From contig JAFGIE010000107.1 in NCBI GenBank assembly GCA_016929775.1, positions 1-7,937 of the forward strand: a DNA stretch of 7,937 bases, written 5' to 3'. Below are positions 1 through 5,734 of the stretch, in pieces. The position numbers and the translations under genes were made by a program. Under the pieces are notes generated by a model. The model worked only from the letters and a program-made list of their open reading frames with translations, ran no database searches and was not told where the DNA came from. How positions within the stretch are numbered: position 1 is the stretch's first letter; every line of letters begins with the position of its first letter. This DNA is from Anaerolineae bacterium (GTDB lineage: Bacteria; Chloroflexota; Anaerolineae; JAFGEY01).

Positions 1-272
1 CCGCCCTCGTCGCTGCTGCCCGGCACACCACCCACCGTCACCGCCGCGCCCGGCACGCCCCCCCCTGCCCCCGCGTCGCGGACCGACACAAACAGCGTGT
101 GTACCTCCGGAACCGGCACCGGCGTTGGCGCCTCTGGTGGCGGATCATCGACCGCCGGATCCTCCACCACGGCGGGCGGCGTGTCCTGAAACAGCGGTGG
201 CGCCCACACCACGGCGGACAGCCCCACGAGCCCCAGCACGACCAGGAGCGCGATCACGATGCGACGGTTCAT
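1..272 (-). CDS. N-terminus of a secreted or membrane-anchored protein (partial)
   Basis: The gene starts at an ATG on the minus strand (complement of 270-272) and stays open to the window edge, so only about 90 residues are visible. Upstream of the ATG lies an AGAGGAG-type ribosome binding site (complement near 284-290). The protein begins MNRR, followed by a hydrophobic run of about 20 residues (IVIALLVVLGLVGLSAVVWA). This is an uncleaved anchor or a signal peptide. A low-complexity acidic, proline-rich linker comes next (about residues 30-57, with PPPEAPTPVPVPE). Then begins a beta-rich segment, HTLFVSVRDAG...GVPGAAVTVGG...SSDEG. It resembles the start of a carboxypeptidase-regulatory-like or other Ig-fold domain, where a V.V.D..G.PV.GA.V.V pattern is usual. 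The function of the missing part cannot be told. The gene is divergent from the Nudix regulator and has its own promoter and a hairpin in its leader. Confidence 0.8.
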   Translation of the reverse strand, partial: MNRRIVIALLVVLGLVGLSAVVWAPPLFQDTPPAVVEDPAVDDPPPEAPTPVPVPEVHTLFVSVRDAGAGGGVPGAAVTVGGVPGSSDEG

Positions 273-294
273 AGGCTGCTCAACTCCTCTATCC

Positions 295-342
295 AGGGAC
301 CCGTTCCCTCAAGCGACCAAAGGTCGCCGGGAACGGGTCCCT
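295..342. repeat. Long imperfect hairpin in the leader of the leftward gene
   Basis: AGGGACCCGTTCCC (295-308) is the exact reverse complement of GGGAACGGGTCCCT (329-342), a 14-bp stem. Inside it is a second perfect stem, GCGACC (313-318) and GGTCGC (322-327), with an AAA loop. The two stems are offset by a 4-base against 1-base bulge. It lies 22 bases upstream of the leftward start codon and downstream of the leftward promoter, so it would be transcribed in that gene's 5' leader. It is not a terminator for a known gene, because both neighbours diverge from here. It may be a leader regulatory structure or a dispersed palindromic element. I cannot tell which. Confidence 0.75.
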
Positions 343-381
343 AGGGAAACACGGGTCTGTGATCCGACTACCGAAGCTGCG

Positions 382-410
382 ATTATACACAGAAACACCC
401 TACTTGACAA
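382..410 (-). promoter_or_regulatory. Sigma70-type promoter for the leftward gene
   Basis: On the minus strand, TTGTCA (complement of 405-410) is followed after exactly 17 bases by TATAAT (complement of 382-387). The -10 box is perfect and the -35 matches at five of six positions. Transcription would start near 375 and run through the 295-342 hairpin before reaching the ATG at 272. The -35 overlaps that of the rightward promoter. Confidence 0.65.
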
Positions 411-432
411 GACATGCCACCTATTGTATAAA
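404..432 (+). promoter_or_regulatory. Sigma70-type promoter for the Nudix regulator cluster
   Basis: TTGACA (404-409, perfect -35) is followed by a 17-base spacer and TATAAA (427-432, five of six). The predicted start near 439 leaves a leader of about 25 bases before the ATG at 464. The region is distinctly more AT-rich than the surrounding genes. This promoter could drive the whole plus-strand series from the regulator to the pyrophosphatase. Confidence 0.75.
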
Positions 433-463
433 GTGTCCGATAAACACCAAGTGGAAGGCAGCC

Positions 464-1162
464 ATGGGTGAGCAGGTGCGCTACGATCCCAACCAGTACG
501 ATCGCCCGTCGGTGACCACCGACACCGTGGTCCTAGCGCTGCGCCAGGACACGCTGCAGGTGCTGCTCGTCCGGCGCAGAAACTGGCCCTACCAGGGCAT
601 GTGGGCCATTCCAGGCGGCTTTGTCGAGATGGACGAGTCACTGGAGGCAGCCGCACGCCGCGAACTCGGCGAGGAAACGGGCCTTGCCGATCCGGCCATG
701 CCGCTGGAACAGCTCCACGCCTTTGGTGCGCCAGGGCGCGACCCGCGCATGCGCGTGATCACCATCGCCTTCCTGGCCCTGGTCGGTGCCGAACAGGTGG
801 ACCTGCGCCCTGCCACCGATGCCGCGGATGCCGCCTGGTTTCCGGCCTACGATCCGCCGCCGCTGGCCTTTGATCACGACCAGATCCTCTCCTGCGCCAC
901 CGCAGAGTTGTGCCACAAGGTCGAGCATACGCCGGCTATCTTCCAGCTCCTGCCCGAGACCTTTACCTTGACCGAGCTGCAGGACGCCTACGAACAGGTG
1001 CTGCGCCGGGAGCTGGACAAGCGCAACTTTCGCCGCAAGATGCTCTCCACCGGGCTCTTGGTCGAGACGCCGCACGTGCGCAGCGGTGACCATCGCCCGG
1101 CCAAGCTCTATTGCTTTCGGGGTGAGGCCGCGATTGAGGCCACACCCCATCCCTATCCCTAG
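464..1162 (+). CDS. nrtR: Nudix-domain transcriptional regulator, NrtR type
   Basis: This 232-residue protein has an N-terminal Nudix hydrolase fold (about residues 15-140) joined to a C-terminal winged-helix DNA-binding domain (about 160-220). That is the architecture of the NrtR family, which senses ADP-ribose or related ligands and represses NAD genes; Bacteroidetes homologues (AraR) sense arabinose. The Nudix box is complete at residues 52-74: it begins GFVEMDE, continues with RELGEETGL, and fits Gx5Ex7REUxEExGU. Many regulators of the family bind ligand without hydrolysing it, so an intact box leaves enzyme activity possible. The winged-helix part includes FTLTELQDAYEQVL, RNFRRKML and LYCFRG, all typical. 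The ATG at 464 is chosen because GGAAGG stands 5 bases upstream and the promoter ends at 432; an upstream in-frame GTG at 359 precedes the promoter. The target is unknown. Its position ahead of galK hints at control of sugar genes, which is inference; it could equally be an NAD regulator with distant targets. Confidence 0.85.
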   Translation: MGEQVRYDPNQYDRPSVTTDTVVLALRQDTLQVLLVRRRNWPYQGMWAIPGGFVEMDESLEAAARRELGEETGLADPAMPLEQLHAFGAPGRDPRMRVITIAFLALVGAEQVDLRPATDAADAAWFPAYDPPPLAFDHDQILSCATAELCHKVEHTPAIFQLLPETFTLTELQDAYEQVLRRELDKRNFRRKMLSTGLLVETPHVRSGDHRPAKLYCFRGEAAIEATPHPYP

Positions 1163-1191
1163 TCCACTGGCCGCCGCGCCAGGACCGTGAG

Positions 1192-2871
1192 ATGAGGACC
1201 ACGCTCGAATGCCTGTCTGACTATGATCCGGTGCTCTTGCGCGCCATCGCCGAGCGCCGCGGCGTCGAGCCCGGCACGGCGCACCAGCCCGACATGGCCG
1301 CCGAGATCGCGGACGCGATCCTGGCGACCGACTCGGTCGCCGAAGCGCTGGCCTGGCTCAGCAGTGCCGAGCGCGAGGCGCTCGACCTGCTGATGGCGAA
1401 TGGCGGGCGCATGCGCATCCGCCGCTTTGAGCAGCGCGCCGGCCCCATCCGCCGCTTCGGGCCCGGCCGGCTGGCTCGCGAGGCCCCGTGGCGCAGCCCG
1501 GCCAGCGCCGCCGAAGGGCTCTGGTACCGCGGCATGATCGGGCGTGCCTTTGCCGAAGAGGCGGGGACGACGATCGAGTTCGCCTTTGTGCCGAGCGACC
1601 TGCGCCCACTCCTCCCGCCACCTCAGGTCCGGCAGGCTCCCTTTACCGTGCCTGAGGCCGAGGCGCTGCACCGCACCGCCCCCGGCGACGCGGGGGCGGT
1701 CGACGACCTGTGCACGCTCCTCTCACTGGCCTACGCCAGCGCGCTGAGCCAAAGCGAGGGCCAGCTCAGCCGTGATGCGGTCGAGCGCGCCGTGCCGCGC
1801 TTGCTCGACCCCGATCCCGAGCGGGCGCAGTTCCTCTACCATCTCTCCCTCTCGGCCGGCCTGCTGCGCGCGCAGGGGCACGCCGTGCAGCTTGCCCGCG
1901 AGCCGGTCCGCGCCTGGCTCAGCCAGCCTCGCACCGGGCAGCTGCGCGTGCTCCAGGACACCTGGCGCGACGACGAGGCGTGGAACGACCTGTGGCACGT
2001 CCCCACCATCCGCTGCGAAGAGACGGGTTGGCGCAACGATCCCGTTGCCGGGCGCGTCGCGCTCCTGCAGCTGGTCGGCCACTGCCCCCCTGGGGCCTGG
2101 CTGTCCATTCCCGGCTTCGTCGAGACGGTGCGGGTGCAGGCCGTGGATTACCTCCGGCCCAACGGCGATTTCGAGTCCTGGTACATCCGCGACGCGCGCA
2201 GCGGCGCGTTCCTGACCGGGCTCGAGAACTGGGAGCAGGTCGAGGGCGCGCTGCTGGCCTGGGTCCTTGCCGGGCCGCTGCACTGGCTGGGCGCCGTCTC
2301 GCTGGGCTACCGAGAGGGCTGGGAAAAGGCAACCGCCTTCAGCATCACCCCCCCGGGCGCAGCCTTCCTGGGTGGCGTCGAGCCGCCGGACCGCGAACCG
2401 CCCACTGGGGCCGCCCACGTTGCCCCCGACGCCACCGTGTCCATGCCGCGCGCTGCCTCGCTCAGCGACCGCTTTCAGCTGGCGCGGGTCGCCGAGTGGC
2501 GCGCCTCGGGGGCCGAGTATGCCTATGCGATCACGCCGGCCTCGCTCGGGCACGCGCTGAGCGCTGGGGTCGAGCTGCCCCGCATCGAGCGCTTCCTGGC
2601 CCGCATCAGCGGGGACGAGGTCCCAGCGGCGGCGCTGGCGCGGCTGCGCGCGTGGGCCAGCCGCTACGGCGACGTGCGTATGCGCCACGTCGCCGTCCTG
2701 GAAACCCGCAGCGCGCAGGTCATGGCCGAACTGCGCGCGCACGAGCGCATCCGCGCCTACCTGCGCCAGGCCCTCTCGCCCACCATGGCCGTCGTGCGCG
2801 GTTCCGATTGGGACGCGCTGATCCAGGAACTGCACCGCGCAGGCTACCTACCCGAGATCGTCGAACACTGA
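1192..2871 (+). CDS. Helicase_C_3-domain (XPB/Ssl2-like helicase-associated) protein
   Basis: The protein has 559 residues. The C-terminal part (about residues 420-556) follows the Helicase_C_3 pattern, the N-terminal domain of XPB/Ssl2-type helicases. It contains a VAPDATVSMP strand, a FQLARVAEW helix, YAITPASLGHALSAG, ERFLARISG, a helix before RYGDVRM, and a final strand-helix ending in LHRAGYLPEI. The N-terminal half is helical and looks like winged-helix modules: LSSAEREALDLLMANGG near residues 60-76, then a WYRGMIGRAF...FVPSDLRPLL segment. No Walker A, DEAD/DEAH box or other helicase motor motif is visible. It is therefore a stand-alone helicase-associated protein, of a kind annotated in Chloroflexota and Actinobacteria without known function. 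DNA binding is a reasonable guess. The ATG at 1192 has AGGA 7 bases upstream and lies 29 bases after the regulator stop. The galK ribosome binding site overlaps the end of this gene, which suggests co-transcription. Confidence 0.7.
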   Translation: MRTTLECLSDYDPVLLRAIAERRGVEPGTAHQPDMAAEIADAILATDSVAEALAWLSSAEREALDLLMANGGRMRIRRFEQRAGPIRRFGPGRLAREAPWRSPASAAEGLWYRGMIGRAFAEEAGTTIEFAFVPSDLRPLLPPPQVRQAPFTVPEAEALHRTAPGDAGAVDDLCTLLSLAYASALSQSEGQLSRDAVERAVPRLLDPDPERAQFLYHLSLSAGLLRAQGHAVQLAREPVRAWLSQPRTGQLRVLQDTWRDDEAWNDLWHVPTIRCEETGWRNDPVAGRVALLQLVGHCPPGAWLSIPGFVETVRVQAVDYLRPNGDFESWYIRDARSGAFLTGLENWEQVEGALLAWVLAGPLHWLGAVSLGYREGWEKATAFSITPPGAAFLGGVEPPDREPPTGAAHVAPDATVSMPRAASLSDRFQLARVAEWRASGAEYAYAITPASLGHALSAGVELPRIERFLARISGDEVPAAALARLRAWASRYGDVRMRHVAVLETRSAQVMAELRAHERIRAYLRQALSPTMAVVRGSDWDALIQELHRAGYLPEIVEH

Positions 2872-2882
2872 GGAGACGACAC

Positions 2883-4238
2883 ATGCCCGACACGACGTTG
2901 GCACAACGAGTGACCGACCTGAAAGACGAGTTCGCCGCACAGTACGGCGCGCCGCCCGAGATTACCGTCCGCGCCCCCGGGCGCGTCAACCTGATCGGCG
3001 AACACACCGACTATAACGACGGCTATGTCTTCCCGATCGCCATCGACCGCAGCGTGCTGGTCGCCGCCTCACCGCGGGCCGATCGGGCCGTGCGCCTGTA
3101 TGCCGCCGATTTCGGCCGCCGGGCACACTTTTCCCTCGATCACATCGTCCACGCCGAGGGGGAGCGCTGGAGCAACTACCAGCGCGGGGTCGGGGCCGTG
3201 CTCGAGGAACGCGGTTTCCACCTGCCCGGCCTCGACGCCGCCATTGCCAGCGACGTACCGATCGGCGCCGGGCTCTCCTCCTCTGCCGCCATTGAGGTCG
3301 CCATGGCGGTCACCTGGCAGACCCTGGGTGGCTTTGAGCTCGACCGGCCCGAGCTTGCCCTGCTCTGCCAGCGCGCCGAGAACACCTTTGTCGGCGTCAA
3401 CTGCGGGATCATGGACCAGTTCATCTCTGCGCTGGGGAGCGAGGGCGCCGCCCTCTTTGTCGACTGCCGCACCCTCGACCACAGGCCCGTCCCGCTGCCA
3501 GACGGCGTCGTAGTCGTGATCATGGACACCAAGGTGCAGCGCGGCCTCGCCGATTCAGCCTATAATCAGCGCCGCGCCGAGTGCGAGGAAGGCGTCCGCT
3601 TGCTGCGCGCCCACTTGCCGGCGATCGAGGCCCTGCGCGACGTCCCGCCCGGCCTCTTTCAGCGCTACGCGGACGAGCTGCCCGAGACCGTGCGGGCACG
3701 CTGCCGGCACGTCGTCTTTGAGAACCAGCGCGTCCTCGACGCGATCGCCGCCCTTTCGCAGAGCCCCGCCAGGGGACAGCGTGGCATGCTCGGCCAGGCT
3801 GGAGCCCGGCACTCCCGGGAAGACGGCGAGAACACCACGCTCTCGCAGACCCCCGCCAGGGGACAGCGTGGCACGCTCGGCCAGGCTGGAGCCTGGCGCT
3901 CCCAGGAAGACGGCGAGAACACCACGCTCCCGGATGACCGCCGCAGCGCAGCCCGGTTCGGCGAGCTGATGAACGCCTCCCACATCAGCTTGCGCGACGA
4001 CTATGAGGTGAGCTGTCGTGAACTCGACGCCATGGTCGAGGCCGCCTGGGCGGCGCCCGGCGTCATCGGCGCGCGCATGACCGGCGCCGGCTTTGGCGGC
4101 TGTGCCGTCGCCCTCGTCGAAGCCGGCCAGGCCGCAACCTTCAGCGCACAGGTCGCCGCCGCCTACCGGGACCGCACCGGCGTCACCCCCAGCCTCTACC
4201 TCTGCACCGCCGAGGCCGGCGCGAGCCTCGCAGAATAG
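2883..4238 (+). CDS. galK: Galactokinase with an in-frame repeat insertion
   Basis: Galactokinase (GHMP kinase family) phosphorylates alpha-D-galactose to galactose-1-phosphate with ATP, the first committed step of the Leloir pathway, in the cytoplasm. All family motifs are present: the galactose signature GRVNLIGEHTDYNDGY (residues 33-48), the ATP loop PIGAGLSSSAA (126-136), CGIMDQF with the catalytic aspartate D178, and the C-terminal motif RMTGAGFGGCA (398-408). R34 matches the catalytic arginine. The ATG at 2883 has AGGAG 7 bases upstream, overlapping the previous gene's TGA. At 451 residues it is longer than the usual 380-395. The excess is a repeated segment at residues 292-349, inserted between the HVVFENQRVLDAIAAL helix and the FGELMNASH helix, where homologues have a short turn. 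No catalytic motif is interrupted, so the enzyme may still be active. The downstream pyrophosphatase fits a sugar-activation role. No galT or galE is in the window. Confidence 0.95.
   Translation: MPDTTLAQRVTDLKDEFAAQYGAPPEITVRAPGRVNLIGEHTDYNDGYVFPIAIDRSVLVAASPRADRAVRLYAADFGRRAHFSLDHIVHAEGERWSNYQRGVGAVLEERGFHLPGLDAAIASDVPIGAGLSSSAAIEVAMAVTWQTLGGFELDRPELALLCQRAENTFVGVNCGIMDQFISALGSEGAALFVDCRTLDHRPVPLPDGVVVVIMDTKVQRGLADSAYNQRRAECEEGVRLLRAHLPAIEALRDVPPGLFQRYADELPETVRARCRHVVFENQRVLDAIAALSQSPARGQRGMLGQAGARHSREDGENTTLSQTPARGQRGTLGQAGAWRSQEDGENTTLPDDRRSAARFGELMNASHISLRDDYEVSCRELDAMVEAAWAAPGVIGARMTGAGFGGCAVALVEAGQAATFSAQVAAAYRDRTGVTPSLYLCTAEAGASLAE
3756..3929. repeat. Two tandem 87-bp repeats inside galK
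   Basis: Copy 1 is 3756-3842 and copy 2 is 3843-3929. Both begin TCGCAGA and end CACCACGCTC. They differ at 5 of 87 bases. The period is a multiple of three and the copies lie in the galK frame, each coding 29 residues from SQ(S/T)PARGQRG to EDGENTTL. Copy 2 contains three successive small stems: CCCC/GGGG (3851-3862), GCGTG/CACGC (3866-3876) and CCAGGCT/AGCCTGG (3881-3896). In copy 1 the last two stems each carry one imperfect pair. The composition and stem-rich structure look like a dispersed palindromic element rather than protein-derived sequence. The exact insertion boundaries cannot be fixed without an uninterrupted relative. Confidence 0.9.
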
Positions 4239-4244
4239 TGCACT

Positions 4245-4277
4245 GGTCCCCGTCACCTGCCCTCAGTGACGGGGACC
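4245..4277. repeat. 12-bp hairpin between galK and the pyrophosphatase gene
   Basis: GGTCCCCGTCAC (4245-4256) pairs perfectly with GTGACGGGGACC (4266-4277) around a 9-base loop. It begins 7 bases after the galK stop and ends 12 bases before the ATG at 4290. There is no T run after it on the plus strand, so it is not a classical intrinsic terminator. It may limit read-through, protect the 3' end of galK mRNA, or mask the only purine-rich stretch (GGGGAC) that could serve as a ribosome binding site for the next gene. Confidence 0.7.
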
Positions 4278-4289
4278 TGGACTACCCTC

Positions 4290-4628
4290 ATGTCCCTCTC
4301 CCGCTCCTACCTTAACCAACGCGTCACCGTCCACATCGACCGCCCGCTCGGCAGCCACCACCCCGAGTACGGGCTCTACTACCCGGTCAACTATGGCTAC
4401 CTGCCCGGCGTCCCCGCGCCCGACGGAGAGCCGCTCGACGCGTATGTCCTCGGGATCGACGTTCCGCTCGCGGCCTTTACCGGGCGCTGCATCGCCGTCA
4501 TCCACCGCCTCGATGACGACGATGACAAGCTGGTCGTCGTCCCCGAGGGCCTAGCCCTCTCCGACGACGAAATCCGCGCGCAGACCCACTTCCAAGAGCA
4601 GTACTTCCACAGCATCATCCTGCGCTAG
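4290..4628 (+). CDS. ppa: Short inorganic pyrophosphatase (family I-like)
   Basis: The 112-residue product resembles the small inorganic diphosphatases related to family I, which hydrolyse pyrophosphate to phosphate with magnesium. Visible signatures are the start VTVHIDRPLGSHHPE, then YPVNYGYLPG, then DGEPLDAYVLG (acidic metal-binding cluster), IAVIHR, DDDDDKLVVVPEG (second acidic cluster with lysine), and a final FQEQYFHSIILR. It lacks the C-terminal portion found in the roughly 175-residue enzymes such as E. coli Ppa, but short bacterial versions of about 110 residues exist. The start is uncertain. The ATG at 4290 begins MSLSRSYL and fits the family, while an in-frame GTG at 4266 lies inside a hairpin stem. 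No good ribosome binding site precedes either, so translation may be weak or depend on galK. The gene may remove pyrophosphate from nucleotide-sugar synthesis; that link is inference. Confidence 0.85.
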   Translation: MSLSRSYLNQRVTVHIDRPLGSHHPEYGLYYPVNYGYLPGVPAPDGEPLDAYVLGIDVPLAAFTGRCIAVIHRLDDDDDKLVVVPEGLALSDDEIRAQTHFQEQYFHSIILR

Positions 4629-4645
4629 GCATCCTGTACTTTCGA

Positions 4646-4679
4646 ACCCTTGCGAAGGTTTCCGAACCTTCGCAAGGGT
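4646..4679. terminator. Perfect 15-bp palindrome between convergent genes, copy 1
   Basis: ACCCTTGCGAAGGTT (4646-4660), loop TCCG, then its exact reverse complement (4665-4679). It lies 17 bases after the pyrophosphatase stop and 14 bases beyond the stop of the convergent phosphotriesterase gene. A bidirectional transcription barrier is therefore a natural role, but no T tract follows on either strand. It is a second copy of the element at 5737-5770, so it may primarily be a dispersed repeat. The rest of the 65-base gap (4629-4693) shows nothing else. Confidence 0.75.
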
Positions 4680-4693
4680 GGATGCAGTTGCCC

Positions 4694-5713
4694 TCACCGC
4701 GCAAACGCCCGGAACGGGTTCGTAGCCGTCAGCATCTCGGTCGTCGCCTCGTCCACGCCCGCCGCCGCCAGCTTGGGCAGGAACTGCTCGCTGATGTACG
4801 TGAACGCCTTCGGCGTGCCGCCCCCCGGCTTCGCCGGATCGTACCACCCCCGGTCATGGCTCAGCATCACCTGCTCGCCGTGCCCCGCCTCCAGCATGGC
4901 CTGGATGCGCCCGATCCAGAACGCGTCCTCGCGCCCGCCGCCGATCGCGTCGTACTCGATCCACGCCCCGCGCGCCGCAACCTCGAGGTTGAGCGCCAAC
5001 GTGTCGTTTTGCGCGTGGATCCAGATAAAGCGCTCCGGCGTATAGCCCGCCGCTTCCACGATATCCAACTGCTCGTGCAGCACACGCCCGCGCCGGGTAT
5101 GGCTGCCCAGGATTGCCCCCGTCTCCGCCCCGGCCCGCGCCGCCGCGCGCAGGATCTTGCGCTCTATCTCCGTGATCCCATCATCTCCCGCGCTCAGCTT
5201 GATCCAGGCCGCCTGCACGCCGCTGCCCTCGATCTCACCCTGCAGCTCACCCAGCATCCACTCGTGCAGCGCGTCCTCGCTCGCCTCCTGCGCCCACCGT
5301 GGCACCCACGGCTCGCGGTAAATGCCGGTCGGCGCGACGAGTGGGTACGCTGCCGCCTCCGACACCGCCTTCAGAATCGCAGCATTGCGGCCCACCCCCT
5401 CTGGGCTACACTCTACGATCGCCGTCACCCCGGCGGCGCGCGCCTTTTCCAGTTCGGGCGCCATCAGCGCGACCACGTCCTGTGCGTCCGCCTCGCCCTG
5501 CCCTGGCACATCGGGCGTGCGCAGGTCGACAAAGACGTGCTCGTGGGGCAGGATCATCCCCACCGCCGACGCCTCGAGCGGTCCCAGCGTCGTGATCAGT
5601 TTTTCCATGGCATCCTCTCCCTCCTCAGCGTTCCTACCCATCCGGCACCCGGCCAAGGCCATCGCCGCCCCAGCGCATAGGCCGGCCCTCAGGAACTCCC
5701 TACGATTCCACAT
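4694..5713 (-). CDS. Phosphotriesterase-family metallohydrolase with Tat lipoprotein signal
   Basis: The 339-residue protein is an amidohydrolase-superfamily TIM barrel of the phosphotriesterase-related group, whose members are mostly lactonases or esterases; the substrate here is unknown. All binuclear metal ligands are visible: H57 and H59 (PHEHVF), the bridging lysine K172 (WIKLSAG), H205 (GSHTRRG), H233 (WIHAQND) and D287 (LSHDRGWY). The N-terminus MWNRREFLRAG has a twin-arginine motif, then a hydrophobic stretch and a lipobox LAGC with C23. This predicts Tat export and lipid anchoring outside the membrane. Met36 (codon at 5606-5608) begins MEKLITTLGPLEAS, the usual start of cytoplasmic homologues, and has its own strong ribosome binding site GAGGAGGGAGAGG just upstream. 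Two products are therefore possible. The 5713 start has a weaker site (AGGAT...CGGAG). It is the last gene of a possible minus-strand operon, 21 bases after the unknown membrane protein. Confidence 0.88.
   Translation of the reverse strand: MWNRREFLRAGLCAGAAMALAGCRMGRNAEEGEDAMEKLITTLGPLEASAVGMILPHEHVFVDLRTPDVPGQGEADAQDVVALMAPELEKARAAGVTAIVECSPEGVGRNAAILKAVSEAAAYPLVAPTGIYREPWVPRWAQEASEDALHEWMLGELQGEIEGSGVQAAWIKLSAGDDGITEIERKILRAAARAGAETGAILGSHTRRGRVLHEQLDIVEAAGYTPERFIWIHAQNDTLALNLEVAARGAWIEYDAIGGGREDAFWIGRIQAMLEAGHGEQVMLSHDRGWYDPAKPGGGTPKAFTYISEQFLPKLAAAGVDEATTEMLTATNPFRAFAR
5590..5640 (-). promoter_or_regulatory. Strong internal ribosome binding site before Met36 of the phosphotriesterase gene
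   Basis: On the minus strand the bases just before the Met36 codon read GAGGAGGGAGAGGATGCC, directly followed by ATG (complement of 5606-5608). This is a better Shine-Dalgarno match than the one before the annotated start at 5713. Translation from here would give a 304-residue protein without the Tat lipoprotein signal. The same bases encode the EEGEDA linker in the longer form, so the purine richness could be incidental. Confidence 0.5.
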
Positions 5714-5734
5714 CGCTCCGATATCCTATGGTTC

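Noticed and set aside
99..344. Short plus-strand open frame rich in arginine and histidine
   Set aside because: It is antisense to a better minus-strand gene start with ribosome binding site, signal segment and promoter, and it runs through the hairpin.
433..447. GTGT-N7-ACAC inverted repeat just after the rightward -10, a possible operator for the Nudix regulator
   Set aside because: Half-sites of four bases are too short to distinguish from chance, and I cannot match it to a known NrtR operator.
638..1150. 170-codon minus-strand open frame opposite the Nudix regulator
   Set aside because: The plus strand has an intact Nudix box and winged-helix domain; the reverse frame has none.
1723..2835. 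370-codon minus-strand open frame opposite the Helicase_C_3 gene
   Set aside because: It is a shadow of GC-rich coding: no recognisable domain, and the plus strand has a well-matched domain, start and spacing.
1980..2882. Upstream in-frame extension of the galactokinase reading frame
   Set aside because: It overlaps the preceding gene in another frame with arginine-rich nonsense. The ATG at 2883 has a good ribosome binding site and matches the family start.
3555..4256. Long minus-strand open frame (233 codons) opposite galK, containing the repeat read as a repeated peptide
   Set aside because: It lies fully antisense to a clear galactokinase, has low-complexity glycine/alanine-rich content, and its openness follows from GC-rich codon bias.
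4682..5680. 332-codon plus-strand open frame opposite the phosphotriesterase
   Set aside because: It is arginine-rich without domains, and the opposite strand carries all metal ligands of a known family.
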